DNA of 64,000 nt. Origin: Nostocales cyanobacterium LEGE 11386 (GTDB lineage: Bacteria > Cyanobacteriota > Cyanobacteriia > Cyanobacteriales > Nostocaceae). A model generated the notes under the pieces. That model made no database searches. It saw nothing but the letters and a program-made list of their open reading frames with translations, and had not been told where the DNA came from. Below, piece by piece: positions 31,807-41,574 of the stretch. Within the stretch, counting starts at the first letter, position 1, and every line of letters begins with the position of its first letter. Both the position numbers and the translations under genes were made by a program. The DNA is taken from assembly GCA_015207155.1 (NCBI GenBank), contig JADEXK010000004.1, positions 62,001 through 126,000 of the forward strand. The letters run 5' to 3'.

Positions 31807-32085
31807 ATGAACCCAGAAAACCTAGAAACTTACATAAATCATCCAACTTGGGGTTTGCTTTATAGGATCTGCATGGTTGACGAGAACCAAGATCTGTTCA
31901 CTACACTTTATGCCCAACGGTTATTTTTTTTGGTCACAAATGACATCAAAGGTATCAAATTTCAGTCTATAGGACGTACTGAAGCTAGAATGTTGTTGGA
32001 AAATCGCTTACGTACTCTGCGCCGCAGTGGTCAATCCCAGGAGTACGATCTACTTCAGAGTGTTTTCCAACGCACATTCCAATGA
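31807..32085 (+). CDS. pipX: PII-interacting protein X
   Basis: A 92-residue protein that matches PipX: MNPENLETYINHPTWGLLYRIC start, the Tudor-like domain with FTTLYAQRLFFLVT, and the two C-terminal helices (RTEARMLLENRLRTLRRSGQ). PipX binds either PII (GlnB) or NtcA and acts as NtcA coactivator under nitrogen limitation. It overlaps pipY by 4 bp (ATGA), the known pipX-pipY arrangement. NtcA is the predicted activator of the nitrate operon 12 kb downstream. Confidence 0.95.
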   Translation: MNPENLETYINHPTWGLLYRICMVDENQDLFTTLYAQRLFFLVTNDIKGIKFQSIGRTEARMLLENRLRTLRRSGQSQEYDLLQSVFQRTFQ

Positions 32086-32750
32086 CAAGTTCGATTAGCG
32101 AACGTATTACCACCATTTGTGCCTCACTACCGCCTTCAGTACGATTGATTGCTGTTAGCAAGACATTTTCATCTGAGGTGATTCGGACGGCATATAACGC
32201 CGGAATTCGTGATTTTGGCGAAAATCGTATCCAAGAAGCTGCCAGTAAACAAGCCGAACTACATGACTTAGCGGATATTACCTGGCACTTTATTGGACAT
32301 TTGCAAAGCAATAAAGCCAAAAAAGCCATTGAATTATTTGATTGGATTCATTCTGTAGACAATTTGAAGTTGGCACAGCGCTTAAATCAATTAGCGCAAC
32401 AGCTAGAAGTTAGTCCCCATGTTTGCCTCCAAGTGAAAATTCTTCCTGATCCTCATAAATCGGGTTGGAGTGTCCCCGAACTACTAGCTGACTTACCCGC
32501 TCTCAATCAGTGTAAAAATTTACAAATTCAGGGTTTGATGACAATTCCCCCTGTGGGTTTAAATAATGCGGAAATTATCAATGTATTTAAAAATACGCAT
32601 AAATTAGCAAAAGAAATCCAAGAACAAAACTGGTCTCACATTAAAATGCAGGAACTGTCAATGGGGATGTCAGGCGACTACCAACTGGCTGTGCAAGCTG
32701 GTGCAACGATGGTAAGATTAGGAACCATCTTATTTGGTGAGCGCACTTAG
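32082..32750 (+). CDS. pipY: PLP homeostasis protein PipY (YggS family)
   Basis: A 222-residue fold-III PLP-binding protein. The PLP lysine is in RLIAVSKTFSSE (Lys 27), followed by FGENRIQEA, WHFIGHLQSNK and LSMGMSGDY blocks. It keeps pyridoxal phosphate and amino acid pools in balance and is functionally linked to PipX. Its start overlaps the pipX stop, so translation is coupled. Confidence 0.95.
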   Translation: MTSSISERITTICASLPPSVRLIAVSKTFSSEVIRTAYNAGIRDFGENRIQEAASKQAELHDLADITWHFIGHLQSNKAKKAIELFDWIHSVDNLKLAQRLNQLAQQLEVSPHVCLQVKILPDPHKSGWSVPELLADLPALNQCKNLQIQGLMTIPPVGLNNAEIINVFKNTHKLAKEIQEQNWSHIKMQELSMGMSGDYQLAVQAGATMVRLGTILFGERT

Positions 32751-33114
32751 GATGTGAGCCTGCAATTTTTGGCTTTAGTATCAATAGTACTGGGGATAGA
32801 ATACAGAGAGATTTCCCGTTATACTGGTGCTATTTAACACAGAAAAATTAATGCTGCAATCAACCGGCTATTAAAAAAATCTGGTGTAAAGTTAACTTTA
32901 TTTCCAACAATACTTAGGCTATAATCTTGACTCATTAATTGTCTCTAGGTTAATGTACAGGCGTTCCCTAAACGTCAGTTCATCAAACCAAGCTGTAATA
33001 GAGGCTACAAACAGCGATAAAATTACTAAGTTGTCCGCTCTTTGTAGCTATCAAGTCAGGCTACATTAACTACTAGCCAAATCAATAAGGGTAACTTTTA
33101 CCAGGAGCGTAAAA
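32751..33114. other. gene-less stretch between pipY and sepF
   Basis: A 364-bp spacer that probably carries the sepF promoter and a long leader. The sepF ribosome site AGGAG lies at 33102-33106. No terminator or repeat was recognised. Confidence 0.5.
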
Positions 33115-33714
33115 ATGAACAACATATTTACCAAACTCCGAGACTTTGTAGGTCTCAATGAGCAGGTGGAATACGAGTACTACGAAGAAGAAGCCGATAC
33201 AGATGCTGGTAACTACCAAAATCTGTATCAAGAAGAAAATTCTCAACCAGCAGCAGAAGCAACTGCTCAAAATCGACGCTGGCGGGAACCCATGACTACA
33301 ATGGGTGATGATGTAGCAGCAGGATCAAAGTCTACGATGGGGAATGTGATTAATATGCCAGGAGCAATTAACGGTATTTCAGAAGTGTTAGTACTTGAAC
33401 CTCGTACATTTGAAGAAATGCCCCAGGCAATTCAAGCACTACGCGAGCGCAAGTCTGTGGTCTTAAACTTGACTATTATGGACCCGGATCAAGCACAACG
33501 AGCAGTAGACTTTGTTGCAGGTGGAACTTACGCCCTGGACGGACATCAAGAGCGCATCGGAGAAAGCATCTTTTTGTTTACGCCCAGTTGCGTGCAAGTT
33601 AGCACCCAAGGTGGAGTTATTCATGAAGTACCACAACCCCCAGCTCGTCCCTCACGTCCGGCAAGTAGCGCCACTCAAGCCTGGAGTAACGACGTTAACC
33701 GGATGGTACAATAA
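33115..33714 (+). CDS. sepF: cell division protein SepF
   Basis: A 199-residue protein: an N-terminal amphipathic membrane-targeting helix ([14 protein letters not shown]), an acidic linker, and the SepF domain (about 82-165: [27 protein letters not shown]...[15 protein letters not shown]). SepF tethers FtsZ to the membrane. It has a good ribosome site and lies between pipXY and proC, a conserved cyanobacterial neighbourhood. Confidence 0.95.
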   Translation: MNNIFTKLRDFVGLNEQVEYEYYEEEADTDAGNYQNLYQEENSQPAAEATAQNRRWREPMTTMGDDVAAGSKSTMGNVINMPGAINGISEVLVLEPRTFEEMPQAIQALRERKSVVLNLTIMDPDQAQRAVDFVAGGTYALDGHQERIGESIFLFTPSCVQVSTQGGVIHEVPQPPARPSRPASSATQAWSNDVNRMVQ

Positions 33715-33828
33715 CGTTAAATTAGTCAAAAGTCCCAAGTCCCAAATTTTTGATTATTGTACGGGCGGGTTTAACAAGATATAGTGTTTTAGCATAGATT
33801 AAAGGGTTAAACCTGCTCTTATTGACTA

Positions 33829-34656
33829 TTGACTATTAACTTAATGACTATTAAATTTGGCTTAATTGGTGGTGGGGTAATGGGCGAAGCACTGTTATCC
33901 CGCCTTATTGTCCGGGGAATTTATCAACCATCAGAAGTTATAGTCAGTGAACCCCTACCGACACGCCAAAATTTTTTGCGGCAGCAGTACGATGTGACTG
34001 TAACTACAGAAAATAGTTTAGTTTTTAAGCAAGCAAGCGAAGTAGTATTTTTAGCAGTAAAACCACAGGTATTCAGTGCGATCGCTCAAGAATTAGCAGA
34101 TGTGATCACGATAGAACTCTCGCCTGTAGTCATTTCTATTTTGGCAGGTGTATCTTTAAGTCAATTAGAAGCGGCGTTTCCCCAGTTACCAGTAATTAGA
34201 GCCATGCCCAATACTCCAGCAACCGTAGGAGCAGGCATTACCGCCATGTGTTTAGGTGCATACACCAACGCCAAGCACCACCAAATCGCACAGCAAGTTT
34301 TTTCGGCAGTAGGGGAAGTCGTAGAAGTTTCCGAAATGCTCATGGATGCAGTCACAGGATTATCTGGTAGTGGCCCTGCTTACGTAGCCTTAATGGTGGA
34401 AGCACTAGCTGATGGGGGAGTAGCCGCAGGTTTACCCAGAAGCATAGCCAATCAACTAGCCCTGCAAACCGTCCTAGGAACAGCGAAACTGTTGCATGAC
34501 AAGAAAATGCACCCAGCAGAACTCAAAGACCGCGTTACCAGTCCCGGTGGCACCACAATTGCGGGCATTGCCCAACTCGAAAAGGCAGGATTTCGTTCAG
34601 CCTTAATTGAAGCAGTAAAAGCTGCCACATGGCGATCGCAGGAGTTGGGGAAGTGA
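33829..34656 (+). CDS. proC: pyrroline-5-carboxylate reductase
   Basis: A 275-residue enzyme for the last step of proline synthesis. It has the NADPH-binding FGLIGGGVMGEALLSRL at the N-terminus, RAMPNTPATVGAG and the family signature DRVTSPGGTTIAGIAQLE near the C-terminus. The ATG at 33844 gives the usual start (MTIKFGLIGG); the ATG at 33829 adds five residues and arises within a GACTATTAACTT short repeat, so the later start is the better choice. Confidence 0.93.
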   Translation: MTINLMTIKFGLIGGGVMGEALLSRLIVRGIYQPSEVIVSEPLPTRQNFLRQQYDVTVTTENSLVFKQASEVVFLAVKPQVFSAIAQELADVITIELSPVVISILAGVSLSQLEAAFPQLPVIRAMPNTPATVGAGITAMCLGAYTNAKHHQIAQQVFSAVGEVVEVSEMLMDAVTGLSGSGPAYVALMVEALADGGVAAGLPRSIANQLALQTVLGTAKLLHDKKMHPAELKDRVTSPGGTTIAGIAQLEKAGFRSALIEAVKAATWRSQELGK

Positions 34657-34667
34657 GTGCTTCTAAA

Positions 34668-34715
34668 AGTGCTGAGTGCTGAGTGCTGAGTGCTGAGTGC
34701 TGAGTGCTGAGTGTT
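34668..34715. repeat. STRR, GTGCTGA units
   Basis: Six to seven tandem GTGCTGA heptamers follow proC. It is a typical heterocystous STRR. Confidence 0.85.
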
Positions 34716-34819
34716 CAGTAAAGAATTCCTCTGCTCACCATTCCCCACTCCCTAATACTTAACGAAGTTGACAAAATAGCCGTTAATATAGTAAACAGTC
34801 CGGTTGCAAATTTGATTGA

Positions 34820-37489
34820 GTGAATTATCCCGCACCGTCTCCAGAACTAGACTTAGGGTTGATATTTCCCTTTGAACTAGATCAGTTCCAAAAAGATGCG
34901 ATCGCGTCCCTGAACGCTGGACGCTCTGTAGTCGTATGTGCGCCCACAGGTTCGGGCAAAACATTAGTAGGAGAATACGCCATTTATCGCGCTTTATCGC
35001 GAGGGAAACGGGTATTTTACACCACTCCTTTAAAGGCGCTGTCAAATCAAAAATTACGTGATTTCCGCGAAAAATTCGGGTATGACCTCGTGGGACTGTT
35101 AACGGGAGATGCCTCCATTAACAGGGATGCACCAATTCTGGTGATGACTACAGAGATTTTCCGAAATATGCTCTATGGCACACCCATCGGGCAAGTCGGT
35201 ATCTCATTAGTGGATGTTGAAGCGGTGGTACTGGATGAGTGCCACTATATGAACGATCGCCAAAGAGGAACAGTTTGGGAAGAATCAATTATCTATTGTC
35301 CTCGGGAGATTCAGCTAGTAGCCCTTTCAGCAACCGTTGCTAACAGCGATCAACTCACTGACTGGCTAAATCGGGTTCACGGCCCCACTGACTTAATTTA
35401 CTCCGATTTCCGCCCAGTCCCCTTGGAGTTTCACTATTGCAATCCCAAAGGGCTGTTTCCCTTACTAAATGATAGCAAAACCAAAATTAACCCCCGCTTG
35501 GCAAATAGAGGTAAAAGGCGGCAAGGAGATAGAGGTAAAGGTAGTAGACCGGAAGCGCCTAGCATAGCTTACACTCTCAGCCACCTACAGCAAAGAGATA
35601 TGCTACCAGCGATTTACTTTATCTTCAGTCGCCGAGGATGTGATAAAGCGGTAGCAGAAGTAGGGGATTTATGGTTGGTAAATAATGACGAGTCGCAAAT
35701 CTTACGGCGGCAAATTGATGACTTTTTAGCCCGCAATCCTGAAGCCGGGCGTTCTGGGCAAATCGCGCCTCTCTACAGAGGTATAGCTGCTCACCATGCC
35801 GGGATTTTACCTGCGTGGAAAGTACTAGTAGAAGAACTATTTCAGCAAGGGTTGATTAAAGTAGTCTTTGCCACTGAGACACTGGCAGCCGGAATTAACA
35901 TGCCTGCCAGAACAACAGTAATTTCCACTCTTTCCAAACGTACTGACTCTGGACATCGCTTATTAAACGCTTCCGAATTTCTCCAGATGGCTGGACGAGC
36001 CGGTCGCCGGGGGATGGATTTACAAGGTCATGTGGTAACAGTGCAAACTCCCTTTGAGGGATCGAAAGAAGCGGCGTATTTGGCTACATCTCAACCAGAT
36101 CCTTTGGTCAGCCAATTTACACCCAGCTATGGGATGGTGTTGAATTTATTGCAAATTCATACCCTAGAACAAGCCAGAGAACTCATAGAACGTAGTTTTG
36201 GGCAGTATATGGCGACTTTGTATCTAAAACCAGAGTATGATGAGATTGCCGAACTGCAAACACAATTAGCTCAACTTCAAGCACAAATTGCCGCAGTTAA
36301 TGAACATGAACTAGCAGTTTATGAAAAATTACGGCAACGCCTGAAAGTAGAACGCCAGTTATTAAAAACCCTGCAAGAACAAGCGCAGGCAAGCCGACAA
36401 GAAGAATTTGTGATGATGTTGAGCTTTGCCGTGTCGGGAACTCTATTAAGTCTCAAGGGTAAAAACATCGCCGTATCTGCACCTATAACAGCAGTGTTAG
36501 TAGGTAAAACACCCGGTGCTGAAGCTCCTTATTTAGTATGTTTGGGGCAGGATAACCGTTGGTATGTGGTGACAACTGGGGATGTAGTAGATTTGTATGC
36601 TGAACTACCACGAGTTGACGTGCCACCAGAGATCATACCACCGCCAGAATTGCTTTTGAAACCAGGTCAATCACTGCGTGGTAGTGAAGAAACATTTGCG
36701 ATCGCCCAACGCATTCCTGAGCCACAAAGCTCATTATACATGCCGCCAGAAGTAGCAGAACAACTCAGTCGCGTTACCGCCGTCCAAGAACAATTAGAAG
36801 CTAATCCCATCCATCAATCAGGTAACGCTAGCAAGATTTTTAAACGCCGGGCGCGTTATGTGGAATTAGAAGCAGAACTGGAAGAGTTGCAATCGCAAGT
36901 AGAACAACACTCACAACGTCATTGGGAAGAATTTCTGAATTTAATTGCCATCTTGCAACAATTTGGCTGTTTGGATAACTTAGTCCCCACACAACTAGGG
37001 CAAATCGCCGCAGCCATTCGCGGAGAAAATGAATTATGGCTAGGTTTAGCACTGGCCAGTGGAGAATTGGATAATTTAGATCCGCACCATTTAGCCGCCG
37101 CCGCCGCTGCTTTGGTGGTCGAAACCCCTCGTCCAGATAGTAGGGTACACTTTGAACTCAGTAACGAAGTTGTCGATGCTTTGGCAAAATTGCGGGGAAT
37201 TCGTCGCCAAATATTTCAACTGCAACGGCGGTATGGTGTAACTTTGCCTATCTGGTTGGAATTTGAGTTAATTGCCCTAGTGGAACAGTGGGCATTAGGA
37301 ACACCGTGGATAGAACTGTGCAATAATACCAGTCTGGATGAAGGTGATGTAGTCAGAATTTTACGCCGGACATTGGATTTATTATCTCAGATTCCCCACG
37401 TTCCCCATTTGCCTCAATCCTTGCAGCGTAATGCTTATCGAGCTATGCAATTAATTGATAGATTCCCTGTGAATGAAGTAGTTGATTAA
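34820..37489 (+). CDS. Ski2-like DEAD/H-box helicase with DSHCT-type C-terminus
   Basis: An 889-residue superfamily 2 RNA helicase. Walker A is APTGSGKT (about 40-47), motif II is DECHY (near 139), motif III LSATVAN, and motif VI QMAGRAGRRGMD. The C-terminal half has a coiled coil and the helical DSHCT-like region. Relatives in plastids (ISE2) act in RNA processing. The start is GTG at 34820. A basic, Gly-rich insert near residues 228-245 (NRGKRRQGDRGKGSR) looks like a translated short tandem repeat. Convergent with the displaced HEAT-gene end. Confidence 0.9.
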   Translation: MNYPAPSPELDLGLIFPFELDQFQKDAIASLNAGRSVVVCAPTGSGKTLVGEYAIYRALSRGKRVFYTTPLKALSNQKLRDFREKFGYDLVGLLTGDASINRDAPILVMTTEIFRNMLYGTPIGQVGISLVDVEAVVLDECHYMNDRQRGTVWEESIIYCPREIQLVALSATVANSDQLTDWLNRVHGPTDLIYSDFRPVPLEFHYCNPKGLFPLLNDSKTKINPRLANRGKRRQGDRGKGSRPEAPSIAYTLSHLQQRDMLPAIYFIFSRRGCDKAVAEVGDLWLVNNDESQILRRQIDDFLARNPEAGRSGQIAPLYRGIAAHHAGILPAWKVLVEELFQQGLIKVVFATETLAAGINMPARTTVISTLSKRTDSGHRLLNASEFLQMAGRAGRRGMDLQGHVVTVQTPFEGSKEAAYLATSQPDPLVSQFTPSYGMVLNLLQIHTLEQARELIERSFGQYMATLYLKPEYDEIAELQTQLAQLQAQIAAVNEHELAVYEKLRQRLKVERQLLKTLQEQAQASRQEEFVMMLSFAVSGTLLSLKGKNIAVSAPITAVLVGKTPGAEAPYLVCLGQDNRWYVVTTGDVVDLYAELPRVDVPPEIIPPPELLLKPGQSLRGSEETFAIAQRIPEPQSSLYMPPEVAEQLSRVTAVQEQLEANPIHQSGNASKIFKRRARYVELEAELEELQSQVEQHSQRHWEEFLNLIAILQQFGCLDNLVPTQLGQIAAAIRGENELWLGLALASGELDNLDPHHLAAAAAALVVETPRPDSRVHFELSNEVVDALAKLRGIRRQIFQLQRRYGVTLPIWLEFELIALVEQWALGTPWIELCNNTSLDEGDVVRILRRTLDLLSQIPHVPHLPQSLQRNAYRAMQLIDRFPVNEVVD

Positions 37490-37506
37490 TTGACATGTGA
37501 GGAAAT

Positions 37507-37656
37507 TTACCATTCAGCTAAGATGTAATTTTTTTGTCATGAGCTATTTCTTGTAATTGCTGTTGATTCTCCAGCCAGTTTTTTGAGTGCAGCGATCGCC
37601 CGGAGTCTGACTATTTGATTTGTGTCGGCTAAAAGTAAAATTAATAACTCAGTGGC
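37507..37656 (-). pseudogene. displaced 3' end of the HEAT-repeat gene
   Basis: About 150 bp similar in sequence and orientation to the 3' end of the gene at 42360. The shared block CGATCGCCCGGAGTCTGACT is identical, the flanking ~40 bp differ by only a few bases, and the terminal L-A-E-W-stop codons match. Internal small deletions are present, and it has no upstream part. With the real gene end it brackets a ~4.7-kb accessory island. Confidence 0.82.
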
Positions 37657-37765
37657 ACAGTAATTATAATTTGCATATTAAAATTCAATGAAACTCTTGT
37701 GGGGTAGGCATCTTGCCCGCCCGGAATATGAGATAATTAATCTACGTAAAATTACTGAAAAATTA

Positions 37766-38092
37766 ATGTCAAAAATACAAATTGCTATTGAAAGCGAAGA
37801 TGCACCCCAAGCCGCAGCCGCTTTACTGGAAATTGAAGGAATATCAGGAGATTACGAAGTTTCCACCCAAAGAGAAGGAACATTAGCAGCGATCGCCACC
37901 ATTGTCGGAATTGTCGGCGGAACTGTAGCCTTAGCTGAGCAAATCCGCAAATGGTATCAAGAATGGAAGCAAAAACAGCCTAACCAAAAATTTGATGTGA
38001 TTATCGTCAATCCTGACACTGGCAGCCGGATTTTCCTGGAAGAGGCTACTATAGAGGAAATTACCGAAATTCTCAAACATCTCAGTCAATAA
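37766..38092 (+). CDS. small EACC1-like partner of the CHAT protein
   Basis: A 108-residue protein: an N-terminal alpha/beta segment (MSKIQIAIESED...), a hydrophobic Gly-rich helix TLAAIATIVGIVGGTVALAEQ, a basic linker and a C-terminal beta-alpha unit (VIIVNPDTGSRIFLEEATIEE). The layout resembles the small effector-associated constant component (EACC1) seen next to NLR-like STAND proteins; I recall that family but cannot test it here. Start at 37766 is preferred: the in-frame ATG at 37688 reads through a dispersed GC-rich repeat. Its stop is 2 bp from the GTG of the CHAT gene, so they are coupled. Confidence 0.65.
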   Translation: MSKIQIAIESEDAPQAAAALLEIEGISGDYEVSTQREGTLAAIATIVGIVGGTVALAEQIRKWYQEWKQKQPNQKFDVIIVNPDTGSRIFLEEATIEEITEILKHLSQ

Positions 38093-38094
38093 CA

Positions 38095-41000
38095 GTGCAA
38101 ACTATCCGCCTCCAACTTAGGGAAGTTAAACAGGAAACAGTTGAATTACGTTACTGGCTACCACTGCAAAAACACTATGAATCTCGTACTCTCAACTTGG
38201 CAGAAATTGCCGATTTGTTGAAACTGGGGAAACGAGAATACTATAATCTGCTGCCTAATTTACCAAATATGGGGCGGCAGTTATTTTATTGGCTGGATGG
38301 GGATAGTAGATGGCTGAGTCGTGCTATTAATAATTGTCGCGGTGAAGGTTTAATTGTCGCCATTAATACTAAAGAATTAGCTCATTTGCCTTGGGAAGTG
38401 TTACATGATGATCAAAAATTCCTGGTAAATCGGGTAAATCCGGTAGTTTTGCCTGTGCGCTTGGTGGAGGGAAGCACCGAAGCTTTCACCGTAGAACTGC
38501 GACAGTTGCGCGTATTGTTTATGGCAACAGACCCGGAAGATGTTACACCCAAGTTAGATTTTGAACGGGAAGAGGCGCAAATTTTAGCTGATACCCAAGA
38601 TTTGGGTTTAGATTTGCGGGTGGAGGAAAGCGGCTGTGTAACTGAGTTGGCAAAGGTGTGGAATCGGTATACTGATAGTCTTAGTTTTGATGTGTTTCAC
38701 CTGACGGGACATGCTTCAATTAGCGGTGAAGTACCTTACACGCCTTATTTTATTACCGAGACGGAAACGGGAGAACGTCAGGAAACTACAGCCGCCGAAT
38801 TAGCTCAAGTTTTCCGGTTTCGCTTTCCTAAATTGGTGTTTTTGTCTGGTTGTCGTACCGGAGAAGCTGCTGATAATGGTGCTGTCCCTTCAATGGCTGA
38901 GGCGTTGATTGCTCAGGGTGCTAGGACTGTGTTAGGTTGGGGTCGTCCGGTGAAAGATGGGACAGCTACAGCCGCAGCCGCACATCTGTATGGAAAGTTG
39001 GCAGCAGGATATCAATTAGCTGAAGCATTGGCTAGTACCTATCAGTATTTATTTCAACAAAAAGTTACAGATTGGCACTTGTTGCGGTTGTATGTGCGGG
39101 GAGAATGTCCTGGTGCATTTGTGGAAACTTGGGGAGATGTCCCACTACCGTTAATAGAACCAGCATATCAACAGTTTTTAGATCCCCTGACACAACAGGT
39201 GAGGGTAGCCACAGCAGCCGAGTTTGTGGGGAGGCGGCGATATTTGCAGCGTTGTCTCAAAGGAATTCGGAATAATTTAGGGTTACTGATTCATGGGTTG
39301 GGGGGTGTGGGTAAAAGTACCCTGACAGCACGGCTATTGGAAAGGATGGCTGGCTATGACAGGTTGGTGATTTATCAGGAACTAGATGCAGATAAGTTGC
39401 GAAAGTTGTTAGCTGAACAATGTACATCAGAACGGGGACATGAAATTCTCAATGGTAATTTACCCTTGATGCAGCAACTCACTAAGTTTTTTCAGGAAGG
39501 ATTGAATAGCAAAAAACAGCGTTTTGCTGTGGTGTTAGATGACTTTGAGGCGAATTTAGAATTGCGTGGTGATGGGGTGTGGGTGTTAAAGCCGCAAGTT
39601 GTAGATGTGCTGCTGGCGTTGTTAAAAGCGGTGCAGAATTGCCGACTTCCCCATAAGGTGATTATTACCTGTCGCTATGATTTTGTACTGGCGGAATTAA
39701 ATCATCGTTTGCATCGAGAGAATTTGGCGGCGTTGCGGGATGCAGACTTGGAGAAAAAGTATAGCAGGTTGAATGCTTTTAATGGAGTGTTGCCAATTGA
39801 TTCTCCGTTGCAGTCACACACCAAGAAAGCAGCAGATGGAAATCCCCGGTTATTGGAATGGTTAAATCAGATTTTACAAGACTCTACTGTGCAAATGCAG
39901 GGAGTTGAAGCGATTTTACAAAAGATGCAGGCGAAGGAGAAGGAATTTCGTGAGCATATTTTGGCTGAGGAGTTGCTGAAGTTGCAAAGTCCCGGTTTGC
40001 GGAAAATGTTGGGGAAGTTGTTGGTGTATGAGTTACCAGTTCCCCGTGCGGCGATTTCTGCCATTTGTGGTGAGATTTCTGGTTGGGAAGGTTATTTACA
40101 ACGGGCGGCGAGTTTGGGTTTATTGGAAGAAGTGACGGTAAATGGGGGAGAGGTGCTATATCGTGTTCCCCGAATTTTAGCACCGTTGTTAGAGTTTGCA
40201 GATGAGGAGTTGTATCTGCAAGCGGTACAGATTTTATATCGTTTGTGGTGGGAGGAGGCAGAAAGTGCGACGGAAGGGCAAAAGTTAGAAATTCATCGCT
40301 TGGCGTTGTTGGGAAAGGATGAAAGAATTGCGGCCGTAATAACTGATGCTTTAGCAGGTAACTGGAAAAATACAGGCAGATTTAGAGAAGCGTCGCAACT
40401 TTGTAAATCAACATTAGAAGTTACGCAAGATTACCGTGTTTTACATCAGTTAGCTAGGAATGAAGCAGAACTAGGTGAAGTTGAACAAGCACAACAGTTT
40501 TATCAACAAGCACTAAAACTGTGTCCAGAAACAGAGGAAAAAGACAAAGCCACTATCATTCATAATCTAGCAGTCATCTACGCCCAGCAAGGGGAAGTAG
40601 AACAAGCGATTGCGCTCTACAATCAGTCTTTGGAAATCAAAGAACGCATTGGTGATGACAAAGGCAAAGCTATGACTTTGCACAGTTTAGCAGTGCGTTA
40701 TGTAAACAGAGGGAATATAGAACAAGCCATCCAACTTTACAATCAGTCTTTGGAAATCAAAGAACGTATTGGTGATCACCAGGGCAAAGCGATGACTTTG
40801 CACGAATTAGGACGAACATACGCCAATAGAGGGGATGTTGAGCAAGCCATCCAACTCTACAATCAGTCTTTGGAAATTAAAGAACGCATCGGTAACGCTC
40901 AAGGTAAAGCAGCTACGCTGCATCAACTTGCACTGCTTTACGCTAGTCGTGGGGATGTTGAGCAAGCCATCCAACTTTTCAATCAATCTTTGGAAATTAA

Positions 41001-41550
41001 AGAACGTATTGGTAATGTTAAAGGTAAAGCAATTACATTACACGAATTGGGACGTATCCATGCTAGTCGTGGGGATGTTGAGCAAGCCATCCAACTTTTC
41101 AATCAATCTTTGGAAATTAAAGAACGTATTGGTAATGTTAAAGGTAAAGCAACCACTTTGGACGAATTAGGACGTATCTATGCCAATCGAGGTGATGTTG
41201 AGCAAGCCATTCAACTTTTCAATCAGTCTTTAGAAATTAAAGAACGTATTGGTAATGCTAAAGGTAAAGCGGCAACTTTAGAGCAAATTGCATTACTGTA
41301 CACCAATAGAGGAGATGCACAACAAGCAATTATTCTTTTACAACAATCCCTAGAAGTTAATGAACGTATTGGTTATGCTAAGGGAAAGGCACTAAATTTA
41401 AAGCACTTAGGAGGTTTGGCAGAACAACAGGGTGAATACGCCCAAGCCATATCCTATTTGCAACCAGCTTTAGAGATTTTGCAGAAGTTAAAATCACCCT
41501 ATGCTGAACCGACACAGGCAATGCTTGAGAAAATACAGAAGAATTCCTAA
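38095..41550 (+). CDS. CHAT protease-STAND NTPase-TPR protein (NLR-like)
   Basis: A 1151-residue protein with three parts. A caspase-like CHAT domain (about 90-350) has the His block FHLTGHAS (His near 206) and the Cys block FLSGCRTGEA (Cys near 253). A STAND/NB-ARC-like ATPase (about 375-760) has P-loop GLGGVGKST near 401 and Walker B FAVVLDDFE near 482. TPRs follow (about 780-1140), several almost identical 40-residue units. It starts with GTG two bases after the small upstream gene. The layout matches bacterial NLR-like immune proteins in which TPRs sense a trigger and the CHAT protease cleaves targets. The trigger and target are unknown. Confidence 0.88.
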   Translation: MQTIRLQLREVKQETVELRYWLPLQKHYESRTLNLAEIADLLKLGKREYYNLLPNLPNMGRQLFYWLDGDSRWLSRAINNCRGEGLIVAINTKELAHLPWEVLHDDQKFLVNRVNPVVLPVRLVEGSTEAFTVELRQLRVLFMATDPEDVTPKLDFEREEAQILADTQDLGLDLRVEESGCVTELAKVWNRYTDSLSFDVFHLTGHASISGEVPYTPYFITETETGERQETTAAELAQVFRFRFPKLVFLSGCRTGEAADNGAVPSMAEALIAQGARTVLGWGRPVKDGTATAAAAHLYGKLAAGYQLAEALASTYQYLFQQKVTDWHLLRLYVRGECPGAFVETWGDVPLPLIEPAYQQFLDPLTQQVRVATAAEFVGRRRYLQRCLKGIRNNLGLLIHGLGGVGKSTLTARLLERMAGYDRLVIYQELDADKLRKLLAEQCTSERGHEILNGNLPLMQQLTKFFQEGLNSKKQRFAVVLDDFEANLELRGDGVWVLKPQVVDVLLALLKAVQNCRLPHKVIITCRYDFVLAELNHRLHRENLAALRDADLEKKYSRLNAFNGVLPIDSPLQSHTKKAADGNPRLLEWLNQILQDSTVQMQGVEAILQKMQAKEKEFREHILAEELLKLQSPGLRKMLGKLLVYELPVPRAAISAICGEISGWEGYLQRAASLGLLEEVTVNGGEVLYRVPRILAPLLEFADEELYLQAVQILYRLWWEEAESATEGQKLEIHRLALLGKDERIAAVITDALAGNWKNTGRFREASQLCKSTLEVTQDYRVLHQLARNEAELGEVEQAQQFYQQALKLCPETEEKDKATIIHNLAVIYAQQGEVEQAIALYNQSLEIKERIGDDKGKAMTLHSLAVRYVNRGNIEQAIQLYNQSLEIKERIGDHQGKAMTLHELGRTYANRGDVEQAIQLYNQSLEIKERIGNAQGKAATLHQLALLYASRGDVEQAIQLFNQSLEIKERIGNVKGKAITLHELGRIHASRGDVEQAIQLFNQSLEIKERIGNVKGKATTLDELGRIYANRGDVEQAIQLFNQSLEIKERIGNAKGKAATLEQIALLYTNRGDAQQAIILLQQSLEVNERIGYAKGKALNLKHLGGLAEQQGEYAQAISYLQPALEILQKLKSPYAEPTQAMLEKIQKNS
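40600..41330 (+). repeat. 120-bp tandem repeats encoding TPR units
   Basis: Six consecutive 120-bp units, each encoding EQAIQL(Y/F)NQSLEIKERIG plus a variable half. The units starting near 40960 and 41080 are almost identical over more than 100 bp, so expansion or gene conversion is recent. The fast-changing positions lie in the D-K-G-K to L-G-R-x-Y section. Confidence 0.9.
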
Positions 41551-41574
41551 TAGCTGATCTGCCAGCGTGAAAAT

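Noticed and set aside
34752..35045. 97-codon minus-strand frame over the helicase start
   Set aside because: Antisense to the conserved helicase N-terminus; no family likeness.
37688..37765. Longer N-terminus for the EACC1-like protein
   Set aside because: The extra 26 residues come from a GGGCATCTTGCCC-family dispersed repeat also found at 44165; ATG 37766 is the better start.
40835..41170. 111-codon frame inside the CHAT gene
   Set aside because: Alternate-frame reading of the repeated TPR units; the repetitive product is a by-product of the 120-bp repeats.
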